Made by a program: the position numbers and the translations under genes. A DNA stretch of 64,000 nucleotides from positions 124,001 to 188,000 of the forward strand of contig NZ_JAENHO010000010.1 of NCBI RefSeq assembly GCF_016785085.1. The letters are read 5' to 3'. This stretch comes from Paractinoplanes lichenicola. GTDB taxonomy: Bacteria; Actinomycetota; Actinomycetes; Mycobacteriales; Micromonosporaceae. Below are positions 56,606 to 64,000 of the stretch, one piece after another. Numbering within the stretch: position 1 is the stretch's first letter; each line of letters begins with the position of its first letter. Below the pieces are notes generated by a model. That model searched no databases. It was not told the DNA's origin and saw only the letters and a list, made by a program, of their open reading frames with translations.

Positions 56606-57286
56606 TCAGTGCTGGTGACCCGCGTGGTCGTGGTCGTGCTCGTCCTCGTCGGGCAGGAACGGGTGCTCGTCGAGCCGGCCCACCAGCAGGTCGCCCTCCT
56701 TGGGCGCGAACGGGCCGTCGCCGTCGGAGTCCTCGAACTCGTCGAGGTCGAGGGGCGTCGCGATCTCGCTGACGGTGAGCAGGCCGTCGAGCGGCTCCAG
56801 CTCGGGCACGTCGAGCGACGACAGCGACCCGTCGCCCGCCTGCAGCAATTCGAGCACGGCCTCGCCGACGCTCTCGACCGGGCCCGCGTCCTCCTCCTCG
56901 GGCACGGACTGACGGCGGGCGTCCTCGGCCCGGCGCAGCAGGGCCGACACGCTGGGCACCCGGTAGTCGCGGCGCTGGCGCACCGAGAGCACCTGCGGAT
57001 ACGGGTCGGCGCCGTCGCCCGCCTCGAAGCCGTTGACGCCCAGGCCGAAGCGCTGGTCGGCCTCGTTCGGGTCGATCGACTCGACGTCCCACGGCGTCAC
57101 TTCCCCGTACGCGTCGAGCAGCTTCTCGTCATACGCGAAGGAAGCGTTGTTCAAGTCGACGTAGGCCTGCCACACGCCGTCGTCGTCGACACGGCCCTCG
57201 GCCGCCTTGACCGCCGCGAGATGCGCCCGGGAGGCCTCGATCACTCGCTCGAGGGCGGCATCGAGTTCCGCGTTCTGGTCGGTCAT
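56606..57286 (-). CDS. Conserved acidic protein, 226 aa, His-rich tail
   Basis: Function unknown. Starts MTDQNAELDAALERVIEASR. An N-terminal helical part (1-85), a central basic motif (QRRDYRVPSVSALLRRAEDA), and a very acidic C-terminal half (DLDEFEDSDGDGPFAPKEGD) ending in HDHDHAGHQH. The final His/Asp cluster might bind metal. It follows the M20 peptidase gene by 22 bp on the same strand; the pair looks like an operon. Confidence 0.65.
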   Translation of the reverse strand: MTDQNAELDAALERVIEASRAHLAAVKAAEGRVDDDGVWQAYVDLNNASFAYDEKLLDAYGEVTPWDVESIDPNEADQRFGLGVNGFEAGDGADPYPQVLSVRQRRDYRVPSVSALLRRAEDARRQSVPEEEDAGPVESVGEAVLELLQAGDGSLSSLDVPELEPLDGLLTVSEIATPLDLDEFEDSDGDGPFAPKEGDLLVGRLDEHPFLPDEDEHDHDHAGHQH

Positions 57287-57308
57287 CGGTTCGGTTCCTT
57301 CCACAGGG

Positions 57309-58616
57309 TCAGCTGTTGCGGAGCAGACGGTCGAGCACACGCACGCCGAACTTTAGTCCCTCGACCGGGACGCGCTCGTCGATGCCGTGGAACAGGGAGG
57401 CGAAGTTCAGGTCGGCGGGAAGCCGCAACGGGGCGAACCCGAAGCAACGGATGCCGAGCGTCGAGAAGGCCTTCGCATCGGTGCCCCCGGACATCAGGTA
57501 CGGCACAGTACGCGCCCCCGGATCCTCCGCGCGCAGCGCCGCCCCCATCGCGTCGACGAGCTCGCCTGAGAACTCGGTCTCGACCGCCGGCTGCTGGTGC
57601 ACGTGCTCGATCTCGACGTCGGGCCCGATCAGCTCCTTGAGCTCGGCCAGGAACCGGTCGGCCTCGCCGGGCAGCGTGCGGCAGTCGATCGTCGCCGACG
57701 CCCGGCCGGGGATCACGTTGTCCTTGTAACCCGCCTCGAGCCGGGTCGGGTTGGCCGTGTTGCGGATGGTCGCGCCGATCAGGTTGGCGATCGGGCCCAG
57801 CTTGGCGATCGCCACCTCCGGGTTCTCCGGATCGATGTCGATCTCCAGCGCGTCGCCGACCTGCTCGAGAAACGCCCGTACGGTCGGGGTGACCACGGTC
57901 GGGAAGCGGTGCCGGCCGACCCGCGCGACGGCCTCGGCCAGGGTGGTGACCGCGTTGTCGTCGTGGATGAACGAGCCGTGCCCGGGGCGGCCGGTGGCGT
58001 GCACGCGCAGCCAGTCCAGGCCCTTCTCGGCGGTCTGCACGAGATAGAGGCGCAGGTCGTCGTTGACCGTGTACGAATACCCGCCGACCTCGCCGATCGC
58101 CTCGGTGCAGCCGTCGAACAGGTCGCGGTGGTTGTTGACCAGCCACTGCGAGCCGTACTCCATGCCGGCCTCTTCGTCGGCCGTGTAGGCGAGCACGATG
58201 TCGCGCGGGGGCACGTAGCCCGTACGGGACCAGTCCCGGACGACCGCGAGCATCATCGCGTCGAAGTCCTTCATGTCGATCGCGCCGCGGCCCCAGAGGT
58301 AGCCGTCCTTCTCCTCGCCCGAGAAGGGGTCGACCGACCATTCGCTCGCGTCGGCCGGCACCACGTCGAGGTGGCCGTGCACGAGCAGGGCCCCGCGGCT
58401 GCGGTCGGCCCCGGGGATGCGGGCGACCAGGTTGGCCCGTTTCGGCGCCGACTCGTGTAGCTCGACGTCGATGCCGGCCTCGCCCAGCTTGGCGGCGACG
58501 TATTCGGCGGCGGCCCGCTCACCGACCGTGGTGCGCGGGTCGCCGGTGTTGGTGGTGTCGATGCGCAGCAGGTCGCGGCAGATGCCCACGACCTCGTCGG
58601 CGGGGGTAGCTTCCAT
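57309..58616 (-). CDS. M20/M25/M40 family metallohydrolase
   Basis: 435 aa dizinc hydrolase. Zinc ligands visible: VHGHLDVVPADASEW (His-x-Asp), WGRGAIDMKDF (bridging Asp), TADEEAGMEYG (catalytic Glu-Glu), and a late His in LFHGIDERV. A dimerisation domain lies at 190-310. It hydrolyses peptide or N-acyl amino acid bonds; the substrate is not evident (dipeptidase/ArgE-like). AGAAGG site before the ATG. Confidence 0.92.
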   Translation of the reverse strand: MEATPADEVVGICRDLLRIDTTNTGDPRTTVGERAAAEYVAAKLGEAGIDVELHESAPKRANLVARIPGADRSRGALLVHGHLDVVPADASEWSVDPFSGEEKDGYLWGRGAIDMKDFDAMMLAVVRDWSRTGYVPPRDIVLAYTADEEAGMEYGSQWLVNNHRDLFDGCTEAIGEVGGYSYTVNDDLRLYLVQTAEKGLDWLRVHATGRPGHGSFIHDDNAVTTLAEAVARVGRHRFPTVVTPTVRAFLEQVGDALEIDIDPENPEVAIAKLGPIANLIGATIRNTANPTRLEAGYKDNVIPGRASATIDCRTLPGEADRFLAELKELIGPDVEIEHVHQQPAVETEFSGELVDAMGAALRAEDPGARTVPYLMSGGTDAKAFSTLGIRCFGFAPLRLPADLNFASLFHGIDERVPVEGLKFGVRVLDRLLRNS

Positions 58617-58727
58617 TTGACCTTCTTACCAGCAGCATGTAACGAGCCTTTAGTCAGATCAAAGGGTGGCGGGTGGGGTGGCGGACGTAGGTTTCGTCGG
58701 AACCGAGTGGGGGGTATCAGCGGCGCC

Positions 58728-59315
58728 GTGTCTTCCTTGAATCTTCCTCCCCTGCCGCCCCTGGGTGGCGAGACCACGGGCCGTAATGTCGTCGACGTGG
58801 TCACCGAGGAGCACCGCGAGCTGCTCGAGCTGTGCGACCGGCTGACCGCCGCGCCCGAGGACAAGCGCCTGGCCGGCGTCGTGATCGCCGAGCTGTCCCG
58901 GCACCTGAGCGCGGAGGAGCAATACCTCTACCCCGCCGTACGGCGTACCGTGCCGGGCGGCGAGGAGCTGGCCGCCCGCGAGCTGGCCGAGGACCGTCAG
59001 CTGTTGATCACTCTGCAACAACTGCAGCGGGAGCTGTCGGCCGAGAAGATCAAGAACGTGGCGGACGCCGTACGCCGGCACGTGGACGCCGATGCCGAGG
59101 AGCTGCTGCCCGTTCTTGTGCAGATGGTGCCGATCGAGGATCTGATCCGGGTCGGCAACCGGTTCGAGACCGCCGAGGAGGCCGCGCCGACCCGCCCCCA
59201 CCCGGGCACCCCGTCGACGCCGCCCTGGAACAAGGTGGTCGACCCGGCCGTCGCCGTCGTGGACAAACTCCGCGATGCCGTCACCGGCCGAACCACGTAC
59301 GCCAGGGATTTGTAG
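58728..59315 (+). CDS. Hemerythrin HHE-domain protein
   Basis: 195 aa. Four-helix HHE domain: His in VVTEEHRELLELCDRL, HLSAEEQYLYPAV, and DAVRRHVDADAEELLPVL provide the diiron ligands. It binds O2, NO or iron. GTG start at VSSLNLPPLPPL; an in-frame ATG at 58617 would add 37 Gly/Arg-rich residues from the divergent promoter area. C-terminal 60 residues are Pro-rich and end in VDKLRDAVTGRTTYARDL. Divergent from the M20 peptidase. Confidence 0.85.
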   Translation: MSSLNLPPLPPLGGETTGRNVVDVVTEEHRELLELCDRLTAAPEDKRLAGVVIAELSRHLSAEEQYLYPAVRRTVPGGEELAARELAEDRQLLITLQQLQRELSAEKIKNVADAVRRHVDADAEELLPVLVQMVPIEDLIRVGNRFETAEEAAPTRPHPGTPSTPPWNKVVDPAVAVVDKLRDAVTGRTTYARDL

Positions 59316-59403
59316 GCAAATCACCGGATTCGTTAACCGATTTGTCACATACGGGGGATCTTTCATCCGTCTATAGGTCTAGCCTTCGATGTCTTCTTGG
59401 TCC

Positions 59404-59416
59404 TAACGTCACGTTA
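59404..59416. promoter_or_regulatory. Palindrome TAACG-TCA-CGTTA touching the LysR start codon
   Basis: Perfect 13-bp inverted repeat at 59404-59416. Its left arm contains TAACGT, a -10 box 6 nt before the LysR ATG, and the right arm ends at the A of ATG. A bound protein would block both initiation of transcription and a leaderless start. Confidence 0.55.
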
Positions 59417-60402
59417 TGAACCTGGAGCTGCGTCATCTCAAGGTGGTCTGCGCCATCGCAGAGACCGGCAGCGTGACCAAGGCGGCCTCGCAGCTGGGGC
59501 TGGCCCAGCCGGCTCTGACCGCGCAGCTGCAGCGCATCGAACGCACTCTGGGCGGCCCGCTGTTCGAGCGGGACCGTCGCGGGGCCCGGCCCACGGCGCT
59601 CGGCGAGCTGGTCCTCGCCCGCGCCCGGGTCCTGCTGCCGGCCATGAAGGGCCTGCAGGACGAGGCGGCCCGGCTCGCCGGCGCGACCGGGGTCGACACG
59701 ATGAGCCGCTATCGGATCGGGGCCCTGGGCGGCCCGATCATCGGCGGCATGGTGTCCCGGCTCGCCCAGGCCCAGCCCGACGCCCAGATCACCACCCACG
59801 CCTCTTACTACGTCGACGACCTGGCCAACATGGTGCTGGCCGGCAAGCTCGACTACGCGCAGGTCGGCGTGTGCGGCGACGCCTTCCCGTCGGCCGATTA
59901 CGGCCTGGTCTGGCAGACGATCGCGATCGACGGCATCTGCGCGCTGATGCCCGAGGATCATCCGGGCAGCAAGGGCACCGACGTCGACCTGGCCGAGCTG
60001 GCCTCGGAGTCGTGGGTGGCGGCCACCGGCGACGGCTGCTTCGGCGACTGTTTCGCGGCCGCCTGCGCCCGGGCCGGCTTCACCCCGCGGCGCATGCTCG
60101 AGAGCGACGTCCGCGGCTGCATCGACATGGTCGAGTCGGGCATGGCGCTCGCGCTCTGCCAGGGCACGTTCCGCCCACCGGCCGGGTTGACGTCGCGGCC
60201 GCTGCGCGGAGCCCCGCTGCGGTGGCGGCTGGTGCTCGGCTGGCATCCGGACTCGCAGGCCGCCAACAGCTCGCCCAAGCTGATGGAGATGGCCCAGGAG
60301 GCTTACCAGGAGGTTGTCGAGCGCAACCCCGACTTCGTCGACTGGATGGCCGACTATCCGCAGCTGGGCGTGGTCGGCAGCCTCGCCGCCGTCGACAAAT
60401 GA
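59416..60402 (+). CDS. LysR-family transcriptional regulator
   Basis: 328 aa. HTH at residues 1-65 (LRHLKVVCAIAETGSVTKAA, SQLGLAQPALTAQLQRIERT, GGPLFERD), then a two-lobed co-inducer domain. The inducer-binding part has an unusual number of Cys (VCGDAFPSADYG, DGICALM, DGCFGDCFAAACARAG), perhaps redox sensing. TAACGT 6 nt before the ATG; the start is inside a palindrome that may be its own operator. No divergent target gene next door. Confidence 0.92.
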   Translation: MNLELRHLKVVCAIAETGSVTKAASQLGLAQPALTAQLQRIERTLGGPLFERDRRGARPTALGELVLARARVLLPAMKGLQDEAARLAGATGVDTMSRYRIGALGGPIIGGMVSRLAQAQPDAQITTHASYYVDDLANMVLAGKLDYAQVGVCGDAFPSADYGLVWQTIAIDGICALMPEDHPGSKGTDVDLAELASESWVAATGDGCFGDCFAAACARAGFTPRRMLESDVRGCIDMVESGMALALCQGTFRPPAGLTSRPLRGAPLRWRLVLGWHPDSQAANSSPKLMEMAQEAYQEVVERNPDFVDWMADYPQLGVVGSLAAVDK

Positions 60403-60406
60403 CAAA

Positions 60407-60429
60407 GGGCCCGGCGTGATGCCGGGCCC
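60407..60429. terminator. Terminator between LysR and the ClpC-like gene
   Basis: Stem GGGCCCGGC / GCCGGGCCC with GTGAT loop. Lies 4 bp after the LysR stop and 15 bp beyond the clp gene stop, so it may serve both. Confidence 0.78.
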
Positions 60430-60443
60430 CTCTCGTCGTTCGA

Positions 60444-62972
60444 TCAGACCTTCGCGGGCGAGTCGGCCGTCAGGGTCAGCACCCCGTCGGCCACGTCCAC
60501 CTTGACCGTCTGGCCGGGAGCCAGGTCGGCCGCCAGCAGCATCGTCGACAACCGGTTGTCCAGCTCACGCTGGATCACCCGGCGCAGCGGGCGGGCGCCG
60601 AACTCGGGCTGGAAGCCCTTCTCGGCCAGCCAGTCGACCGCCGCGGTGGTGATCTCCAGGGTGACGTCCTGGTTGCGCAGCCGGCGCCGGGTCTCGTCGA
60701 GCATCAGCTCGGTGATCTGCCGGACCTGCTCCTGCTCCAGCTGCCGGAAGATGATGATCTCATCGATCCGGTTGATGAACTCGGGCCGCAGCTGCTCCTT
60801 GAGCCGCCGGTCGAGCCGGTCGCGCAGCTCCTCGTCGGGCGAGGCGCCGCCGGCCGCACCGAAGCCGACGCTGCGGCGGGTGCCGTTGATCAGGTCCGAG
60901 CCCAGGTTGCTGGTCATGATCAGCACGGTGTTCTTGAAGCTCACCGTGCGGCCCTGGCTGTCGGTCAGGCGCCCGTCGTCGAGCACCTGCAGCAGGATGT
61001 TGAACACGTCCGGGTGGGCCTTCTCGATCTCGTCGAGCAGCACCACGCTGTACGGGCGGCGCCGCACCGCCTCGGTCAGCTGCCCCGCCTCGTCGTAGCC
61101 GACGTAGCCGGGAGGCGCCCCGACCAGCCGCGACACGGTGTGCCGCTCCTGGAACTCGCTCATGTCGAGCCGGATCATCCGGTCCGAGTCGCCGAACAGC
61201 GCGTCGGCCAGCGAACGGGCCAGCTCGGTCTTGCCGACACCGGTCGGGCCGAGGAACAGGAAGCTGCCCACCGGCCGGTCCGGGTCACCCAGTCCGGCCC
61301 GCGACCGCCGTACGGCCTCGGCCACCGCCACGACCGCGTCGTCCTGCCCGACCACCCGCTCGTGCAGGTGCCCCTCGAGGCGCAGCAGGCGCTCCCGCTC
61401 CTCCTCGGTGAGCTGCGCGACCGGGATGCCGGTGGCCCGCGACACGACCTCGGCGATGTCGGCCTCGGTCACCTGCGGCACGCCACCCTCGGCGGAGGAG
61501 CCACGCTCGATCTCGGCCTTGAGCTGGTTGATCTCGTCGCGCAGCGCGGACGCCTTCTCGTAGTTCTCCGCCGCCACGGCCTGGTCACGGTCGCGGGACA
61601 GCTCGTCGAGGCGGCGCTCCTTCTCCCGTACGCCCGCGTCCGGGGTCTTGACCCGCAGCCGCACCCGCGCGCCGGCCTGGTCGATCAGGTCGATCGCCTT
61701 GTCCGGCAGGAACCGGTCGGTGATGTAACGGTCGGACAGCTCGGCCGCGGCGTCGAGCGCCTCGTCGGTGATCCGCACCTGGTGGTGCGCCTCGTAGTTG
61801 TCGCGCAGCCCGCGCAGGATCGCCACGGTGTCCTCGACGGACGGCTCGCCCACCAGCACCGGCTGGAACCGCCGGGCCAGGGCCGCGTCCTTCTCGATGT
61901 GCTTGCGGTATTCGTCGAGCGTGGTCGCGCCGACCACCCGCAGCTGCCCGCGAGCCAGGGCCGGCTTGAGCATGTTGCTCGCGTCCATGCCGCCCCCGTC
62001 GCCGCCGCCACCGGCGCCGACCAGGGTGTGGATCTCGTCGAGGAAGACGATCAGGTTGTCGCCCTCGCTCTGGATCTCGTCGATGACCTTGCGCAGGCGC
62101 TCCTCGAAGTCGCCGCGGTAGCGCGTGCCCGCGACCAGGCCGGCCAGGTCGAGCTGGATGACCCGCTTGTTCTCCAGGGTCAGCGGCACGTCGCCGTCCA
62201 CGATGCGCTGGGCCAGGCCCTCGACGATCGCGGTCTTGCCGACACCGGCCTCGCCGATCAGCACCGGGTTGTTCTTGGTGCGCCGGGAGAGGATCTCGAC
62301 CGCCTGCTCGATCTCGTCGGCCCGGCCGATCACCGGGTCGATCTCGCCGCGGCGGGCCATCTCGGTCAGGTCCACGCCGAACTGCTCGATCGTGGGGGTG
62401 TTCGGGTTGCTCGGGGTGCCGCCTCGGCCCTGGCTCGGCTTCGGCTCGGCGTTGCCCTGCTGCTGCAGCGCCTGCGGGTCGAGCTTGCCGGCCAGCAGGC
62501 GGCCCGCCGCGGAGTCGGGGTTGAGGCCGAGCGCCATCAGGATGTGCTCGGGACCCACGTACGACGAGCCCAGCGCCCGCGAGATCTGCAGGCTGTCGAG
62601 CAGCGCGCGCTTCGCGGCCGGGGTCAGCGCGACCTGGGCGGGAAGCTCCTCACGGACGCCGGCCGGACGGCCCAGCGCGGACAGCAGCGACTCGGGGTCG
62701 GCGCCCGCACGGCGTACGGTCTGCTTCATCGACTCCTGCTGGAGGACCGCCCACAGCAGGTGGTCGGTGTCCAGGTCGGCGACCGGACGATCCGGATCGG
62801 CGAGCTCGGCCGCGCGGCGGGCGGAGGCGGAGAGCACCTCACGCGCGTCGCCGCTCATGTACTTGGTGATATCGATGCGCGCCGAGCGGCGCGGGTCCGC
62901 CGCACCGAAGAAGCGCGCGAAGAAGTCGTCCCACTGGCCGGGACCAGTCGGTCCGATCGGTCCGATGCTCAT
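60444..62972 (-). CDS. ClpC-like AAA+ unfoldase (Clp protease ATPase subunit)
   Basis: 842 aa. A short Gly/Pro-rich start (MSIGPIGPTGPGQWDDFFAR) precedes a Clp_N repeat domain (35-165), AAA-1 with GEAGVGKT at 240-247, a short middle region with a UVR-like motif (NYEKASALRDEINQLKAEIE), and AAA-2 with GPTGVGKT at 575-582. The loop RRSVGFGAAGG after LGSDLINGT is a GF-type ClpP-docking loop. It is a ClpC paralogue, distinct from the housekeeping ClpC by its Gly-rich N-terminus. It feeds substrates to ClpP. Confidence 0.9.
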   Translation of the reverse strand: MSIGPIGPTGPGQWDDFFARFFGAADPRRSARIDITKYMSGDAREVLSASARRAAELADPDRPVADLDTDHLLWAVLQQESMKQTVRRAGADPESLLSALGRPAGVREELPAQVALTPAAKRALLDSLQISRALGSSYVGPEHILMALGLNPDSAAGRLLAGKLDPQALQQQGNAEPKPSQGRGGTPSNPNTPTIEQFGVDLTEMARRGEIDPVIGRADEIEQAVEILSRRTKNNPVLIGEAGVGKTAIVEGLAQRIVDGDVPLTLENKRVIQLDLAGLVAGTRYRGDFEERLRKVIDEIQSEGDNLIVFLDEIHTLVGAGGGGDGGGMDASNMLKPALARGQLRVVGATTLDEYRKHIEKDAALARRFQPVLVGEPSVEDTVAILRGLRDNYEAHHQVRITDEALDAAAELSDRYITDRFLPDKAIDLIDQAGARVRLRVKTPDAGVREKERRLDELSRDRDQAVAAENYEKASALRDEINQLKAEIERGSSAEGGVPQVTEADIAEVVSRATGIPVAQLTEEERERLLRLEGHLHERVVGQDDAVVAVAEAVRRSRAGLGDPDRPVGSFLFLGPTGVGKTELARSLADALFGDSDRMIRLDMSEFQERHTVSRLVGAPPGYVGYDEAGQLTEAVRRRPYSVVLLDEIEKAHPDVFNILLQVLDDGRLTDSQGRTVSFKNTVLIMTSNLGSDLINGTRRSVGFGAAGGASPDEELRDRLDRRLKEQLRPEFINRIDEIIIFRQLEQEQVRQITELMLDETRRRLRNQDVTLEITTAAVDWLAEKGFQPEFGARPLRRVIQRELDNRLSTMLLAADLAPGQTVKVDVADGVLTLTADSPAKV

Positions 62973-63054
62973 ACGTCTTCTCTCTTCCCTTGCTTTTCGT
63001 CATGCGAGGGGTTCAACCGCGACGCCCGACGCCGCCATTCCCGATTCTCCAACA

Positions 63055-63079
63055 AAGTTGACTCGGGTAGGCTCAACTT
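63055..63079. promoter_or_regulatory. Inverted repeat AAGTTGA-N11-TCAACTT over the NYN promoter
   Basis: Perfect 7-bp arms (63055-63061 and 63073-63079) flank the -10 box TAGGCT (63068-63073), which is 7 nt before the NYN ATG. It lies in the gap to the divergent ClpC-like gene and could regulate both. It is not the HspR HAIR consensus. Confidence 0.5.
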
Positions 63080-63080
63080 C

Positions 63081-63461
63081 ATGACCGTACCTCTCGTGAT
63101 CGTCGACGGGGCCAACGTCGTCGGTTCCGTACCCGATGGGTGGTGGCGTGATCGCGCCGGGGCGGCCGTGCGGCTGCGCGACGCCCTGGCCCCGGTGCTC
63201 GCCGCGGGCCTGCCCGACCTGCCCGGCCCGGTCGCGGTGACGCTGGTCGTCGAGGGGCAGGCGCGCGGGATCCCGGCCGCCGAGGAGGGCGTCGAGGTGG
63301 TGCGGGCGAACGGCTCGGGCGACGACACGATCGTCGACCTCGTGCGGGCTCGAGCCGGCACCCGGCGCATCGTGGTGATCACCGCCGACCGCGGGCTGCG
63401 CGACCGGGTGACGGTTTTCGGGGCCGAGGTGAGGGGTCCCTCCAGCGTCCCGCGCCGTTAA
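63081..63461 (+). CDS. NYN/PIN-like nuclease domain protein
   Basis: 126 aa. PLVIVDGANVVG with the first catalytic Asp, then acidic patches in SGDDTIVDLVR and VVITADRGLRDRV, the arrangement of PIN/NYN-type RNases (YacP-like) sometimes annotated NTP pyrophosphohydrolase in these genomes. The lone domain suggests a small RNA-cutting enzyme. ATG directly after a leaderless promoter. Divergent from the ClpC-like ATPase. Confidence 0.7.
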   Translation: MTVPLVIVDGANVVGSVPDGWWRDRAGAAVRLRDALAPVLAAGLPDLPGPVAVTLVVEGQARGIPAAEEGVEVVRANGSGDDTIVDLVRARAGTRRIVVITADRGLRDRVTVFGAEVRGPSSVPRR

Positions 63462-63464
63462 GCT

Positions 63465-63638
63465 GTGAGCGTGATCGCACGGTTCTGGGCCCCCGCGCCG
63501 GACTGGATCACGCCCTCGCTGCCCCTCTACGGCAACGATCACGAGCGCCGCGACTTCGCGCCCTCGGCCTCGGCCCGCCCGATGCCGCTCTGGACGCCCC
63601 CGCCGCTCTGGCCCCCGTGGGCCCTCCAGCACGGCTGA
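63465..63638 (+). CDS. Short Pro/Trp-rich ORF, 57 aa
   Basis: GTG-started ORF 3 bp after the NYN stop: MSVIARFWAPAPDWITPSLP then aromatic and Pro-rich sequence ending WTPPPLWPPWALQHG. A second GTG in the same frame two codons later is possible. Five or six Trp in 57 residues is unusual. Coupled position after NYN makes it plausible; otherwise unsupported. Confidence 0.4.
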   Translation: MSVIARFWAPAPDWITPSLPLYGNDHERRDFAPSASARPMPLWTPPPLWPPWALQHG

Positions 63639-63866
63639 CATCCCTTCGCGAGGCCCGTACGCCTCGGATCTCCCGCGCCGCCGCGCCCTGATCCTGCCAC
63701 CACAAGTTGATCTTGTAGACATGTTGATCTTGCCGGTATCGCCATCCCAAACCCCCGCCCACCACGGGGACGGCCGGGACTTTACGCCGTCGGGACGGTC
63801 GGAAACCGGTTATCCACAGGGCCCCGGCGCGCCTTTTGTCGCACAGTCGGAAAACGGAGTCCGCCC
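63639..63866. other. 228-bp intergenic region with GTTGATCTTG repeats
   Basis: No credible gene. Contains ACAAG-TTGAT-CTTGT (63702-63716, inverted repeat) and a second GTTGATCTTG at 63723-63732, 17 bp apart. These A/T-richer motifs stand out in the GC-rich background. Expected to hold the promoter of the following MFS gene. Confidence 0.5.
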
Positions 63867-64000
63867 ATGTCCACGACCCCCGCCGAGCGCATCGGCGCCC
63901 GCGCAGTCCTGCGCCAGCCGTACGTCCCCCTGGTCCTCACCGCCAGCCAGGTCGGCCGCCTCCCCCTGGCCGCCTCGCCCCTGGCCCTGCTGCTCTTCGC
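63867..64000 (+). CDS. MFS transporter, 5' end only
   Basis: Starts MSTTPAERIGARAVLRQPYV then LVLTASQVGRLPLAASPLAL, an N-terminus with the arrangement of MFS exporters in which the first helix contains QVGRLP. Only 44 codons lie in the window. No strong purine-rich site is seen beyond GGAG 7-10 nt upstream. Confidence 0.55.
   Translation, partial: MSTTPAERIGARAVLRQPYVPLVLTASQVGRLPLAASPLALLLF

Noticed and set aside
1..64000. tRNA, rRNA, riboswitch or biosynthetic gene cluster
   Set aside because: Read through for conserved T-loop/anticodon patterns, rRNA segments, known riboswitch cores and PKS/NRPS domains; none were recognised.

Overview
The window is very GC-rich DNA with actinobacterial gene content. 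The markers are a Pup-proteasome locus (prcA, prcB, pup, dop, arc/mpa, pafA, pafB, pafC), the mycothiol gene mshC, an F420-dependent luciferase-like oxidoreductase, SCO1664/DUF3090/DUF5998/DUF5703-type proteins, an XRE-DUF397 pair and a SigG-like ECF sigma factor with a SnoaL tail. The overall style fits a filamentous actinomycete, most likely Micromonosporaceae (Actinoplanes-like); that assignment is inferred from family content, not from a marker gene. I saw no rRNA, tRNA, CRISPR array, transposase or phage module.

Regions. (1) 1-5215, minus strand: 5' end of a PhoD-type phosphatase, a small protein, then pafB-pafC-small membrane protein-tatA-tatC-lipid kinase. (2) 5308-14499, a mixed block that separates pafBC from pafA: CDF metal transporter, DUF3866 protein, diguanylate cyclase, O-methyltransferase/MFS divergent pair, a complete mraY outside any dcw context, a HIT-family pseudogene, an ECF sigma factor with a divergent SnoaL protein, and about 700 bp of repeat-rich DNA. 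(3) 14520-29643, the proteasome region: pafA, an RmlB-like protein lacking catalytic residues, TspO-like and YciI-like genes, prcA, prcB, pup, dop, an acyltransferase, arc, DUF5998, trmI, a site-2 protease, and divergently a RecB-like nuclease with a 36-bp minisatellite. (4) 29649-37056: response regulator with a leader ORF, an RHH regulator/DUF4097/47-aa operon divergent from a MacB-type ABC transporter, HAD phosphatase and DUF2071. (5) 37053-46135: a 169-bp nested inverted repeat leading into a BLUF photoreceptor, methyltransferase, MDR/MarR pair, YggT, SDR, AraC, a second diguanylate cyclase, divergent HGPRT, a phosphatidyltransferase and GNAT. (6) 46295-53296: PAC2, GntR with operators, a secreted His/Tyr-rich peptide, mshC, and the translationally coupled SCO1664-DUF3090-phosphatase-F420 cassette. 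(7) 53410-64000: AKR, truncated kinase remnant, DUF397/XRE, DUF5703, M20 peptidase, hemerythrin, LysR, ClpC-like ATPase, NYN nuclease, and the start of an MFS gene.

Working together. PafA and Dop attach and remove Pup (after Dop deamidates its C-terminal Gln). ARC unfolds pupylated substrates into the PrcAB core. PafBC are the WYL-domain DNA-damage activators. The ClpC-like ATPase is a second unfoldase. MshC builds mycothiol.

Regulation visible in sequence. Many genes carry a TANNNT -10 box 6-8 nt before the start codon, so leaderless transcription appears common here. Several local regulators (MarR, GntR, RHH, LysR, XRE) have perfect palindromes or iterated repeats at their own promoters. 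Stop-start overlaps of 1-4 nt mark coupled operons.
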